Source of the DNA: Straminergon stramineum
Lineage: Eukaryota > Streptophyta > Bryopsida > Hypnales > Calliergonaceae
Assembly: GCA_963920665.1 (NCBI GenBank)
Contig: OY987263.1
Span: 44,551,218-44,615,217 of the forward strand
Direction of reading: 5' to 3'
Length of the DNA stretch: 64,000 nucleotides
Positions 1 to 13,632 of the stretch are shown here, piece by piece. Both the position numbers and the translations under genes were made by a program. Positions within the stretch are counted from its first letter, which is position 1. Every line of letters starts with the position of its first letter. The notes under the pieces are model-generated. The model was not told where the DNA came from and did not search any database. It was given only the letters and a program-made list of their open reading frames with translations.

Positions 1-3000
1 GAACAATTTTGGAGCAAATCACTTGACGCAATTCGGTGTACATTTGTCAAATTCAGATTAGGTTTTAGTGCGCAATTGGTCAATTTTTTTATTTTCAAGG
101 TTTTGTATTGCAGTTGCAGAAGCATCGTAGTGTGTTATTAATGTTTGAATCTATTGTGTTCAAGATCTAAATAAGATGAAGAGACCTCCTTCAAATCTAT
201 CTATAACAACAAAGGCTTACATGACTCTATTTGGACAAATTTAATCCACTACGGAGACTTGATGCATAAATGACTTACTCATATCAAGTTGTGAAATCAA
301 AATAAATCATTTCAATCTAAATCCCGCAACTGAGACAACAATGATGATATCCAAGTAGGACATCTACCGAGACTGGAACACCTATGTGAGGCCTTTATAA
401 ACAAACGCAAGGATCACATTTCTTCAGTCCACTCAACTTCCCACCAAGAGTTTTGACTTCCACTGGATTCAGTGGAACCGATTTTAGCTTTCCAAGTAAG
501 TGAATTTCTGCAATTAGAACTTGTGCATGTGGAAAGAATGTGTGTTTTTTTGTATCTTCTTGGGATGTTTCAACCTATTGTACCTACTTCTACACTGAAT
601 ATGGCTTGCTAAGTAGCACATTTAGGCTACAAAGTCAAAGTGCTATTCTCTATTCACTTTTGCATGCCTTGATTGCATAATATATCTTTAGGTAAGCCAC
701 AAGCCCCATACCCTACTTCAAGGAGATTATTTTTATTTCCCTTTGGATTGCCCTCTAAGTAAGTGAAAGTTGTTTGAGGGTTAACTCCTAAATAACATTA
801 AAGAAAAACTTGGATGTACTATTAAACATTTTTCTTTTAAGTTTTTTGAAATTTGCATCAATTGAAAAGATTTAATGTATGATGTTTAGATACTAAACAT
901 CTTTGAAAATGAATGGAAGACCATTTTGATTTGATTGGCAGTTTTCCAATTGCCAAAACTGATATGCATAATCCAATTTTCTATGGCTTTGATCATGAGG
1001 AATTGAGGATAGTTGCTTATTTTCGTTTCATACAATTTGCCATTTGAACTTAAATTTTCCAATTTCATGGAAATTCCATTCTGGGTGATATAGTTCCTGT
1101 GCATAGGTTGCAAAAGAATTTCGTTTTGATAATAAATTTTGCACTTTCAACATCACTAGGCCTACAGGACAACATATGGCATGTTAGTTTGCAAATTTGT
1201 AACACTAATGTCTGATTTACTTCAAAGACACGTCATTTCCATAAAATTGGTGGAATTCCATCATTTCAAAACTAACTTTTAAGGCATAGAACCTCAAACG
1301 TATAAGTTGTATACCAGTCCTAGTTTTCAAAGCTTGTGTAGATGAATGCCACCTTTATATATTGGCACCCCAGATTAAGACATAACATCAAAATTGACAT
1401 TTGTTTGTCATATTCAAGTTGAATTCTTGAAATAGTATCATGGACAAAACCTAGGAATTAAATGGAGATCACGTGCAACATCAACTTTTTCACATCCACC
1501 AACCCCATGAGGGCTTCTTGCAATCATGTGTTATGTTGGCCGTACATGTATCGAATGCTCGACTCTCCTCCCATAACTGGCCAAGCCAAACCATGCCAAG
1601 CATGCCCACCAAGTATTATCCCAAAAGACAAAGTTGTCTTGGGTCCCCAAACAAAATCTAAGACTTTTGCTTCAAGCTCCAGATGAAACTGTTCCATAGT
1701 TCAGTGCAAGGATCCTGAATTTTTTTGGTATCCTAGATGGCATTGATTGAATTAGTCAAAAGCTTGGGCACTTTAAGTTTCAAGTTCTTTGTTTGTATTT
1801 TTATTGTTTGTAAGATCCTTTGTAGGTTGTAGAAGGTCCCACTTGTGCAAATTCTTCAAATTTGAAACAATACTGAAGTCCATTCCTCAAACTCATGAGG
1901 TGCCTTATTTTGCGCAACTGCAACTAACCTAGTGTTTCAAATGAAAGTTTTGTATATTAAGAACAATACTGCTTCGTACTGTGTTTATTGACGTCAATAT
2001 ATATACATCAAGGAATATTACCAATATCTTGTTTATTGATACTATATTTGGAGTCTTAAAAGTAATTGTACTCATACTTGGATCCAATACTGGTAGTTGT
2101 TGCTTGAATATCTCAGTTGGAATTTTTCTTAGCAATTTAGTTTTAGTCCTGTAATGCACATTTTACCATTTTTTTACATGACAATGCTCCACCTCAATTG
2201 CGTTGATTCGTAATTAGAAGGTGTAATGATTGCTCGATGGATAGTATGGCTACTTTGCAAGGTGTTTCTAGACATTGTTTGCTTGGAACACTTCAATTCA
2301 CTTGAGATATGGCAATATGTAAATCATTGCACCAAATAATTAACTTATTCTTTAGATAATCATCAATCATCTACAACACAATATAACTCAATTGTCTATT
2401 GACTTCTACTAATACGAAGAGAATGAGGATCAGAAGGTTGTGAATTCCATTCCTTTTTCTTTCAAAGTTGAGCTAGTTTTTTTGTTTAGGTAGGCTCTCA
2501 TTTCTAATTTCCAATCATTTTGAAAGACTTAATGATTGGACTCATGTCTATTCCAAATGAATAATAGAGTACCAAATTCTTTATGGAATTCATTCACTTG
2601 GTAGATATCTTTATTAGTATAGTGATATGAAAACATAACTTACAAGGTATTTGCATCAGTGAGGGCATTTGGTGATGGTATAGGATTCAATTGATCAAGA
2701 AAATAACCCCACTAAACAATTGCAATAAAAAGAGAATCTCTCCATTGTAGATGGAAATCAAGAAAAAAGATTTGAAATTTTTAGTAGGGAGTATATATGG
2801 TGTTCTACGATTGTTAAGGTATGACATCCTCACATTGATTTGATATTTTCTCTTATTAGAATCTAGATTCCTTTTCTAAGGGATTGGTGATGTTCAATGG
2901 TATTTTAATTGTGTGCATGCTTCAAATTGTGTAGACTTTCTTGTCAATATTACCCAATTTCATCTATTTTGAAGAATATTGGGGTTGTGAGCATGAGCAA

Positions 3001-3351
3001 TTCTCTTTCTCATTCTTCATGTTCATATTTCTAATGCACATAGATATTCTTCACCTTTTGTTGGGGCTGTTAGAAGTGTGACCTAGTTGTATGTCTACAT
3101 TGTTTTGATTTTGATTTCTAAAGCAAAGAAACTTCCATCTACAATTTTAATTTTAGTTGTTGAATTCATTGTGAGGATTTGAAATTTTGTTGCTTATGAT
3201 CTCAACAAATAAAGAATCTTTTGCAAAGTCTTCAAGCATCTAATATTATACTGCGTTGTAGGAATTGGAGAATTTTTGAGCTACAATGTTTGGCATTGGT
3301 GTTTTTCCTCTCTTTGTGGGCATATCACTTCTTGCTCTTCAAGCTCCCTAG
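1..3351. other. AT-rich intergenic sequence, no gene recognised
   Basis: I see no coding pattern on either strand: the open frames are short, lack codon structure and match nothing I know. A TATA-like stretch (TATAAA near 394-400) lies before a CT-rich stretch and a GTAAGTG donor-like site near 496, which could be remnants of an LTR or promoter, but nothing downstream supports a gene. Confidence 0.5.
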
Positions 3352-3595
3352 TGTTGAACATATTGAACAACACTCTCAACCCATCTCCTTCCTATTCGTT
3401 TGAACAAATTAGTTAGTAACTATTAATTTTTAGTAATTGTTAATTGTGTACAATAGTAGTGGAACTTATAATAGACGTAGTGGTGCCATTATTGCATACA
3501 ATTGTACCTATAAATATTTTCACTAATCCTTGATCAAATTTAAGTCAAGAAAATTGAATTCACCATGTGTAAGAGATGAGTGATTATTTCCTTCA
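3352..3595 (+). repeat. 5' LTR of decayed Ty1/copia element
   Basis: The segment begins TGTTGAACATATTGAACAA and ends in TTCCTTCA, the usual TG...CA limits of an LTR. It is followed at once by a primer-binding site and then a copia gag. Its length of 244 bp is normal for a copia LTR. A TATA-like stretch (CCTATAAATA, near 3509-3518) would serve as the LTR promoter. The same first 19 bases recur at 15,050 behind a purine tract, which may be the 3' LTR or a relative's LTR. Confidence 0.75.
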
Positions 3596-3608
3596 TGGTA
3601 TTAGAGCG
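3596..3608 (+). other. Primer-binding site, initiator Met tRNA 3' end
   Basis: TGGTATTAGAGCG directly follows the LTR. The canonical plant copia site, complementary to the 3' end of initiator Met tRNA, is TGGTATCAGAGC; one C-to-T change separates them. This differs from the two copia elements at 60-64 kb, whose site matches an internal part of the same tRNA. Confidence 0.8.
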
Positions 3609-3802
3609 AGTTTCAAAACTGAAGATTTAGGAAATTGTAGAAAGAGCTAGAATTCAGTAGAGTGATGCTCTTGAAACACAAGAGATCATAGAAACAAGTG
3701 AGTGAGTGAGAGAAATTTAGAACTCAGTAGAGCACTGCTCTTGAAACATGAGAAATCGTAGGTACAAGTGAGAGAGATCATCGAAACAAGCAATTGAGAG
3801 AA

Positions 3803-6800
3803 ATGGCTAAAAATTCGAAAGTAGCATTTAGGGAGGGAGGTAAGCTAAAAGGCTTTTCGAACTACTACACATGGGCCCTAAAGATGAGGACAACATTACA
3901 AGCTAAGGGATAGTGGGCGATTACTAAAGTAGAACAAACATACACAACTTTCTCAATTACGATAGAGGGCGAGGCAATGACCACAGTGTAGTTGAAAAGG
4001 AAGAAGGTGCTAGCTTGTCGATTACTACTGCTTTTAGTTTCTGATGACCTCGTTGACCTCATTGCAGAGAACTCAGACCCAATTGATGCATGGAAAACGC
4101 TCAAGGATTAGTTCAACTCGGGAGACCAATCTCAAGTCCTAACTTCAATGTTACAACTACAATCCCTATGGATGAGTGAAGGCAACTTGATCAAAGACTA
4201 AATCAAAAAGGCCAGGGAATTGAAGAACCACTTGAGTAGTATGGGGAGAGACTAACTGACCGCAACATCAATCAAATCGTTATGAACGGTCTCCCACATT
4301 CATACGAGAGTACAATTCACACCCTCACACATCTAGACTCTAACATGTCATTTGAGAAGCTTAGTATAAGCTTGCTCTTGGAGTCACACGGGCACCAACA
4401 TCACAGCCAACAACTAGGTGATGACGAAGCTTTAGTAGTGAGTTATCAGAAACAACAAAACTCACATACAACAAACAAAAATTGTGGACAAGGAGGGTGG
4501 TGGCTACAAAACATCAAAAGGCATGGTTTTCCAAGTAGAGGATATTACAGACCTCCATGACTACCATTGGTATGCTTCAACATCCACAAACTAGGTCATC
4601 TTGCTAGAGACTTTAGAACACCTCAAAACCCTCACCTCTATCCAATACAAGAGTCACCAAAAGGCGTTGGATATGCTAATTTTGTAGAAGTCTTTGATTA
4701 CCAGCTAGCACAAGATAGCTATAATCCCTATTATTATTATTGAGGTAATGGCCCATGGTCTCTAGATAGCAAAGCCTTAGGCTACATTGCATTTGACCAT
4801 CAAAAACTACATCAGCCACCTAGCTCCTTTAGGGTAGAAATCAGTGAGATTAAAACCAAAGGAGGAGAATCTCACCCTATGAGAGGATCTAGCTCAGCCA
4901 TTGTACTAATGGAGACCGGTGCAATAAAGTTGAAAAACGTTACGTATGTCCCTAGCATGAAGAAAACTTGATCTCTGTAGGACTATAGGAGCCACTATAA
5001 GAAACCCAAAGTTTTTTGGATGTCGTAGAAAATGTGAAAGGACGTTCAATTTGACATGGAAGAGATTAGCGTTGATGTCACCTAAAATTCGTTATTATAG
5101 AAAGGCAAAAAATGTGGTAAAATCTAAAAAGACATGTCCAACTTGAGCTTGTTTTTTCTAACATCACAAAAAAACATGGTCTTCCAAGATCCCCACAATG
5201 CGGCACGTGGACAGCACGTAGTGCCACATAGGCGAGGAGAGCCACATGGGATTTTTTTCATCTGGCCTGTCTATGACATGGCATGCCTAGTCAACAAACT
5301 TTTATGTCATTTGAAAATTTTAATTTCACTTTTTCAAATGTCAAATTAGATGTTTGTTGAGATATCAATTTGTGCATATTATACTTGTCAAGCAAGATCA
5401 ATAAAAAATAATGGTTAAAAATAAAATAAAAATAAAATGAATAAGCAAAATTTCTTGAATTCAACAAGAATTGAAGAAAACTTACTATCTACCATCAAGA
5501 GAAGTTTTAATGGCAAAATGAAGAAAAAAAGTTAGTGAAAATAAAGATAACAGAGGTCATATTTATATTCATTGTCAGTCCATAGTGTGACAAAAGATAT
5601 GGGATAACTAGAATACGCGAACTTGAACATTGTACATCTCGACACTATTTCAGACATCTAAACGTTGTTTTAGACATCTGGATGTCATTTTAGACATTTT
5701 ACATTAAACACAATTCTTGTTTTACATACCCCATATTGTTTGTTTCACTTCTAACCACCCACTTGTATAAAGACCATCTCTTTTTCATCTGTGGTGCACA
5801 TCCATCCATTTCCTTTTGGGGGCAAGGCATGCCATATGGCTGCCCTTCCTCTAAATTTTTCACATATGGTCAACTTTTTAATATAGACCATAGTAATTTT
5901 ACTAATTTACCTATAGTCAAAATGGGTCTACTTGTTGATGTGGCAGTCTTTGTTTTTTGTGGTGTTTCAAAAAACATCAACATCTCTTCGATCATATCAA
6001 ATAAAACATCAACATCAATCATAATATCAACTTCGTTTTACAATAATGTGCCAATGTTCTCCCCAACATCTACAAAAATCTACCTTCTTGGGCCAGTTGC
6101 CCTTTGATATCATCATGATTTGTTGGACATTGTGCGTAAGTGGTCAAACACAGCCAAAAACTTGGATTTTTTATAGTGAGCAATTGCCAATTCTGGCTAT
6201 AGGGTCATTTTTTCAAATCAACAATTTTGGATCATCAATGCTCAAGGTTGTACTAAAGCTTTAGGACAAAGGGACCTCTCAAATGGTCTTTACTACTTCA
6301 AAAGTCAAATGTCAATGCTATCATCTAGTTGCAATAACTTAGCAACATTGTGGCATGGCCACATGGATCACCTAAGCTTTGTAGGTTTAAACTACCTATC
6401 AACAACATTGAGGGTACTAGGCATGCCTAACATCGCAATAGAAAAAATAGTGTATGTGTGATTGCTACTTAGCAGGTCATCAATATAGAGAGCATTTCCC
6501 CAAAAGATCAGATACTAGAGCAACCAAGCCAAGTCACCGGATTCATTCTGACCTCATGGGCCCAATGCAACATACTTCACTTGGAGGATCTCATTACATG
6601 ATAGTGTTTACAAATGACTTTTCTTGAAAGAGTTGGATCTACTTCGTGAAAAATAAAAGTGAGACGATCTCTAAATTTCAAACCTTCAAAAAGAGAATAG
6701 TAGTCAAAACAAGCAATAAAGTCCATGTGCTTTGATTAGATGAAGGGGGTGAATATACCTCAAAGGAATTCAAACAAAATTTGTATGGAAAATGGCATAC

Positions 6801-9145
6801 ATCGAGAGCTCACTCAAGCAAACACACCTCAACAAAACAGAGTCTCAGAGAGAAGAGATTGCACCATCATGGAGAGAGAGCACATAGCATCCCCTACAAC
6901 TACAACTTGCCAACCTATCTCTGGTCAGAAGCTATGTCACCTGCGACTTATTTAATTAATCGAAGCCCTACCAAAGCCCATTATGGAGAAACTCCAAAGG
7001 CTAGATATTCTAGAATGATACTTGACATTTCTAACTGAAAGATTTTTGGTTGTATCACTTATGTTCATGTCCCAAAAGAAAACTGCAAGAAACTAGATAG
7101 TAAAACATAGAAGTGCTTATTCCTAAGTTTTGATAGTGAAACTAAAGCCTATAGACTATACAATCACACAAGACAAAAAAGATAGTAAGCAAGGACGTGA
7201 TATTTCACGAAACTAAAGTAGGCTATCACCATCTAGATCCCATTGAACAAATTCCTAGTATTCTTGAATTTCCCAAGGATGGCATGACAACAAAAACAAC
7301 CAAAGACATCATCGAGATCCTAGAATTCCCAAAACTTAGAACTAGAGCCAAAGCATGTTCCAACGCAACTCGATCCATCTAGTACTAGCAATCAAAATGA
7401 ACCTATTGGAGACATAGATCATGCTAAACCCAACACGACAAAGAACTCACATGTTAGCTCAGACCACTCGAACCAGCCCAACCAAAGCCCTGTACGCCGA
7501 CTTCTTATTGTCCAATAGGCCGGTCTAGTAGCCAGACAATATCCCAACCGAAATAGAGCTCCTCCAATTAAAATGAGAGACTATTAGACCCTCATTTCGG
7601 AGTTGTTGGAAGAACTTGTAGTTTTCCAAATTGCCATTCAATACAAAGAATGGCAAATGGCCATTCAAAGTGAAATCAACTCACTCCTAAAGAACAAGAC
7701 TTGGGATATCATAGATCACCATGCCCGTAGAACTCCTATAACTACAAAATGGATCTTCAAAATCAAGAAAAATTCTAGTGGAAAGATCAATAAACTCAAG
7801 GCTAGAGTGGTAGCAAGGGGTTTTCAATAGAAAGATGGCTTCGATTATCAAGATATCTTTGCACCCGTAGTAAGGTGGTCGACCACCCTCGTCATACTAG
7901 CGCTAGCTAGAAAATATAACTAGCCTCTACTCCAAATGGACGTTATTATTGCTTTCCTAAATGGAATTATAAGTGAAGATGTGTTGATGGAAATCCCAAA
8001 TGGTTTCCTTGGAGCAAGAGACACCACCACAGTCTACAAGATTAACAAAGTCCTCTACGGCTTGAAGCAATTTCCCAAAGCATGGTACGATCACATCAAT
8101 CTTTGGCTTCAAGAACAAGGAATGATACAAAGTGAGAGTGATCCAAAATTGTATTTCCTTAGATAAAACGGAAAGCTGACAATCCTTCTTTTGTACGTGA
8201 ATGACTTATTGATCGCTAGAGATGATCATCAAGAAATTGCATAGCTAGAGGAAAAACCACAGAGAGAGTTTAAAATGACAAACTTAGGTGAAGCAAGCAA
8301 CTACCTTGGTGTAGAAATTCATCGACAGAGAAATGACATATTCATCAACCAAGAGGGCTATGTACTCAAACTGTTAAAGAGGTTTGTTTGACAGAACTGT
8401 AACTCCACGAGACTTCCAATCAACTTGAAGACATAGCTACAAAAGGATATGGAAACCCTAAAAGTAGATCCAATGGAATATTGCTCTCTGGTGGGAAGTT
8501 TGATCTATCTTTCACATACTTTCCCTGATATATGTTTTGTTGTTAGCTACATGTCGTGATACATCCAAGGACCTGAGGTTACACATCTCCTAGCAGCTAA
8601 GAAGATCTTGCACTACTTGAGTGGCCCAGCCAACTATGGAATTTTTCTCATGTCAAAAGATGAAAATAAATTTCACACATATGCAGATGCGGATTAAGGT
8701 AGAGACATTGAATCAAGATGCTTCATCTTGAAGATTCTGCACAAATTAGGCAATTCAAGTGTCTACTAGACTAGTAAGATGCAACCCATTGTGTCTTTGT
8801 CGAGTATCAAAGCTAAATACCGCGTTCTAACAGATGTAGCCAAGGACAATATATTTTCAAAGGTTGCTACATGAGCTGGACTTCAACACAAATAGTCCCA
8901 TACCTCTCCTCAGCGACAACCAATCTTGCATAAAACTAGTCGAGAATCCAATATTATACGCAAGAACAAAGCATATCAAAAGTTAGCACCACTTTATACG
9001 AGAGATTGCAAAGGCAAGAGAAATACAAGTGAACTATGTGTCCACTAAGGTACAGCTAGTTGACTTTCTCACCAAACCTCTATCTTATAACAGCTTTGTA
9101 GAAAATCGACACCTTGCAGTTGTAGTTCTGCTTTCTTCACCTACT
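3803..9145 (+). pseudogene. Degenerate Ty1/copia gag-pol polyprotein
   Basis: Conceptual translation gives the copia order: gag from ATG 3803 (UBN2-like, MAKNSKVAFREGGKLKGF), a damaged zinc knuckle near 4575 (CFNIHKLGHLARDF, with two of its Cys lost), protease/GAG-pre-integrase remnants (resuming near 6182 with LWHGHMDHLSF), integrase near 6540 (HSDLMGPMQ, then DEGGEYTSKEF), reverse transcriptase 7600-8300 (FLNG near 7963, YVNDLLIA near 8195 where YVDD is usual) and RNase H to about 9145 (NYVSTKVQLVDFLTKPL). Many in-frame stops and some shifts make it non-functional. It is split by a CACTA element at 4993-6178; deleting that element and one AGC restores continuity across the pre-integrase region. 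The 3' LTR is not found where expected near 9.3 kb. Confidence 0.9.
4993..6178. mobile_element. Non-autonomous CACTA (En/Spm) DNA transposon
   Basis: The left end reads CACTATAAGAAACCCAAAG and the right end, reverse-complemented, reads CACTATAAAAAATCCAAG. These are the CACTA termini typical of the En/Spm superfamily and form imperfect inverted repeats of about 27 bp. The 3 bp before the left end (4990-4992) and after the right end (6179-6181) are both AGC, matching the 3-bp target duplication of this superfamily. The 1,186-bp interior has no transposase and contains repeats of an AGACATCT-like motif near 5650-5700, plausibly subterminal binding sites. It inserted into the copia pre-integrase region. 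Confidence 0.9.
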
Positions 9146-12100
9146 TCCAAAATTTAGCTTGTACCCAATTAGAAGTCTGCCAATTGTCCATCCATAATGC
9201 CTTTCCAATGACCTTATGCATAAAATCAGGAGCTTTGGGGTTCTTCCACGTTGCTCAGTTGTCCCACCAACATTCAAGCTTCTCCACTAGTTAATTGCCT
9301 CCAATAGATATCCACAGTTGTATTTGAGCTTGCCCTAGTGAAGGTCATGTTCTCTGAAATCCTAACTATCTCATTGTGAGAGCTAGCCAAATACTTACTC
9401 TCTGATTCAGTCCTTACACTCTCTTCCCTCTTTTGTGTCAAAAGCCATAGGTAAATGCATACCTCTTGCATATTGTTACAAACACTTCGAATTGCCATCG
9501 CTACAAGCCATAATATCATCAATATGATTTGAACCTAAACCTAAGACAACACTCCTCAAGATGTGTATAAATTGCAAATTAAGAGAGCTTTTCCATCTAA
9601 AACACAAATCCTAGTAACAAAACTCACCATCGACATAAGATCCACATACTCCTGAAAAACATGCACCGCATCCATCAACAAGCCAAGAAATTGAGACATC
9701 TCCAAAGAACCGTGTCTACATCAAATTAGGGTTTTGAGCGAGTATGAGCCCCCAATTCGTCACCAGGGGCTCACTCCTTTTTTTTCGTATTTTGTCATTT
9801 TAATTGCACTTTATTATACAAAAAACCCTAAAAAGAATGTAGAACCAAAGTAGGAATGTCACATTCCAATATAGTATTTGGTCTAGTTTGAATATGTTGT
9901 AGCTAGAATGGCCCAACCAAGAGTTGTAAATAGGTTAGAAACCAACTAATCGTAGCGAATGGGTCAATTATGAGTGATGGGCCTGTTAGGCTCAAAACCC
10001 CACATGGGATGGACATCTCTAAGTAAGATTTGGTCAAGGGAGTCCTAGTGAGGCATAGGAGTCAGTTCCCAAAGATAGGTTATAGTTTCTCCATTCCACC
10101 GACGAAATAGCAAAACCCCAAATTGTTAGCTTGTAGATGTCGAAAATACTAAGGCGAGACCGTGGAGGAATCTAAGGTTCAAGGAGGATGGTTTGGGGTT
10201 AAACCCATGCCCGGGAACCAATGGCAAAGTTGATTTGCTAAGATCCCCCCTGGTGTGGAAGATTCCTCAGCCACTAATAATTAAACAAGGGGGTGGAAAT
10301 TTTCCCCCCTGAGCCAATGTATAGAGTAAAAATATGAGCCTATACATGTGTTGTGGGATCCCATGGGAGGTTCTACAAAAAGTTTCGGAATTTTCTGATA
10401 GTCAGAAGATGTCTTTCCAGACAGTCAACTACCCAAACCTGCGATGGAAAATTCCTAGAAATTTTCCTGGTGACGGTAAAATCACACTAAAAATTAGCGT
10501 AGCTTCATTTATGTTAATAAGATACCCTGACAAGTTTCATGACATTCTGATAGTCAGAAGTACCCGAACTTGCAACATTCCCTAACAATTAACGGAAATT
10601 AAAGTCCACGACGGGTTTGACCGACGGAGCAGGAGCATACGAAAGTGGAATGGAGCGCAAGATAGGTCTTTTTCTCACTCCCCCCTACCTACTTAGGGGC
10701 TTAGGCTAGTTACTTTGGCTAGAAAAGTCAACCCCCTAAAGTTGGGATTTTCCCCGGTTTGGGGTATGAAGTTGGCGGTAGGTTTCATTGGAATTTTGAA
10801 GATAGAAAAGGGGGAAGGGATTCTCACAAACTAAAAATGGCCTTCTGAAGCCAATGGTGCAATCTGTTTGTGATTCAGAGTTAATCTCCAAAAGTTAACT
10901 TAGCGGGCCAACATAGGATGAAAACCTTAAGTTTTGGATGAAAATCCAAGAAGATAAGGTTAACTTAGATGAACAAGGAGAAGTAGGTGCCCGGGAAAGA
11001 GTATAAAAGGGCACCCCTTCTCCTCTCTCACCACCCCCTTTTTTGTGTAATTGGGTCCGTTGGGTCCTATTGAAGTTGGAATTGTGGCATTTTTAGCTAC
11101 AAATTTTGCAATGGTGTTTTTGGGCACTTTTGGCCATTGTTGTTGTTTTTGGAGCTTGCAAGGTCTTTTAGAGGGTCCCTTTCCTTTCCTTTTGATTGAG
11201 CATGGTACTAACTCTTCTAAGCTTGAGCTTGGAAGTTTTTACTTACTTATTAGGTTATTAAAGTGAAGGTGTTTATCGTTGAGAGGCCCTTTTAGTCACT
11301 CTCTTTGTGTTTTTGGTGTACTAACCTTGAAGCAACCCCCTATATGATTGGCAATGCCGTTTTGGAGGGCCTGTAGTTCAAGTTATTGATGTTATTAATC
11401 CGTGTCGCTAGCCCTTGAGTGTCCAAGGTCCTTTCCTTGTCGTTTGTCTTTGTCCCTAACCGTGACGTATTATCCCTTGGTTGAGAGGCACGAGGGTGAA
11501 AAGTTAGTGAGTCCCGCCCATACGATGTCGCATTGTAAATGCGTTCATTATGTGAAAATACATAATTGTTTGTTAAATTAGATAGGTTTTTTCTAAAGTC
11601 TCAAGAAACAAATGGGATCATCCTCCATTTGAACTTTTTTTTTTACCTCTATTTGACAAACATTTAGTTCTTTGATTTTTATACTTGAAGATATTTTAAT
11701 ATTTTAGTTAGTTTGTTCGAAGTTGTAAAAACAAAAGGTAAATCTTGTTTTACCTTTTCTTTATTTTTAGTTTTTTAATGGATTAGAAGTCCACGTAGAT
11801 GATGTGAATAGACTTATCGAGGATAGGAGGTGGTCCATTGGGAAATTATGGCCTATGGGGCATCTTAGTGACCAAAATCCACTAACTTAGGTGGATGGCA
11901 TGGAGGTGGAGGTAGAGGGTCATCTTCTTCCTCCTCCTTGTTTTGCTTAGGGAGACCCATCACTTTGGGATGGAATGACACTTTGTACATGGAGAGTTTG
12001 GTAATGAAATTTTGAGAGCTTATGTATCTTATTTTTTTTGTTTTCAAAAAGCTATCACTCATTAAGTTTGGAGTTAGTATGTGTAAGTTATGAGTTTGGG

Positions 12101-12734
12101 AGTGAAGTGTTGTGGAGCTGCCTTAAACTATCAAGAGAGTGAACTTTGGTAGACTATAAAAGGTGGAAAGTACTTTAGTTTTGAGTGAAACTTAAAGGGT
12201 TTGTAGATATTTCTTTTATCTTTTCAAAATGAGTTTATTTTCTTGATTTGAAGTTAGTATGAGAAAGTTATGGGCTTGAGAGTGAAATATAGGTGAGTTG
12301 CCTTTGAGTTGGAAAGGGTGAATTTTGACCGACCATAAAAGTCGAATAGTATCTTAGTTTTGAGTGAATTTTGGAGAGGGTATAGAACTTGTTGTTAAAT
12401 TTCCAGAGACATATCACACTCTTAGTTTGGAGTTGTATAGCGGACGTGGCATTCATTTATCTATCAAACACTTCTTGAAGGGGAGTTTATGAAGGATATG
12501 ACTTTGTTTCTACTATTTTTTTACCGCATGTGATGTATATTGAGACTTCATGACATCTTTGGAGGGCTGTATAGAAATGTGATAGTATTTTGGTTCATAT
12601 GCCATCATCTACAGGTTTATTATTATGTTTGTGACTTTATATGGCCATGGGATCTTCCATTGTTTGGGCCACATCTAGTTGCAGCTAAAAGCCCCGCGTT
12701 TTTCCAAGGCAAGGCCTCTCTACTTGACAACGGC

Positions 12735-12975
12735 TAAGCTTTGAACCCATAGGGTAGAAGAGTTCTCGTGGTAGGTCAAATAGTGAAGAGATGGTGAAGC
12801 TTTGAACCCCCTAAGGGTAAAAAGTCTTAGTAGTGTGTTAAAAAGGGGGACGATGGCGAAGCTTTGAACCCCCTACCTAGGGGTGAAAAATCTTAGTGGT
12901 GTGTTAAAAGGGGAAACAACGGCAAAGCTTTGAATCCCCCTGGGATAAGAAATATTAGCAGTGCATTAAAACCAC
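12735..12975 (+). repeat. Four-copy tandem repeat, about 62-66 bp unit
   Basis: Four units each begin AAGCTTTGAACCCCCTA or a close variant and continue with a GGGTAAAAAGTCTTAGTAGTG-like stretch and a run of G. Units start near 12,735, 12,797, 12,859 and 12,925. The copies are diverged, so the array is old. Confidence 0.8.
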
Positions 12976-13324
12976 CTATGGGAGAATCGTGAGATTACAT
13001 GGCCCCTCTCCCCACAAGGTTTAGTTCCCAAAACGTATTAGGAATAAACCTAGGTTAAAGTTGTAGGTAAAAGGTAGTTAGAGAGAAATCAAGTGAAGGT
13101 AGCCTTCCACAAGTCCAGCTCACACTCGCAACCCACGAGCATCGCATGTCCCAAACCCCCTTAGCATTTGCAAAAAATCAACAAATGCCCAAATCAACCT
13201 AGCCTAGTCCAACACCCAATCCACCAAGACCTTGATACCCAAAAGGCCAAACCCGAGCATCGGGTTGGCGAGGCTAGATACCGGCTGAGAAGATTGCTGG
13301 CAGCTAAGGCAAGGGCCCCTGGGA

Positions 13325-13632
13325 AGGTTGAGGTGCAATACTGGGCGCCAAGGGTGTGGGGAAGCAATACTGGGTCTCATGAAGGTCGGGGTGCGATACT
13401 GGACACCAGAGGTGTCGAAGAGCGATATTGGTTCCCTAGGAGGGTCGGAGTGGGATACTGGGTCACATAAAGGGGTTGGGGTGCGATATTGGTCACCGTG
13501 AGGGTCAGGATGTGAGACTGGGTCACAGAAGAAGGCTATCCAGGGGAAGAGTGAAAAGGGCTGTCCAAGGAAGAGAGAAAAGGGTTGTTCAGAGAAGAGA
13601 GAAAAAGACTGTCTAGAGAAGAGAAAAAAGGG
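13325..13632 (+). repeat. Two adjacent minisatellites
   Basis: From 13,325 to about 13,530 there are roughly seven copies of an approximately 30-bp unit built on GGTGCGATACTGGG. From 13,530 to 13,632 there are four copies of an approximately 28-bp unit built on GAAAAGGGCTGTCCAAG. A 211-codon open frame on the reverse strand arises only from these repeats and is not a gene. Confidence 0.8.

Noticed and set aside
9274..9522. 82-codon reverse-strand open frame after the copia pol
   Set aside because: No recognised domain, and it overlaps sequence continuous with decayed repeats.
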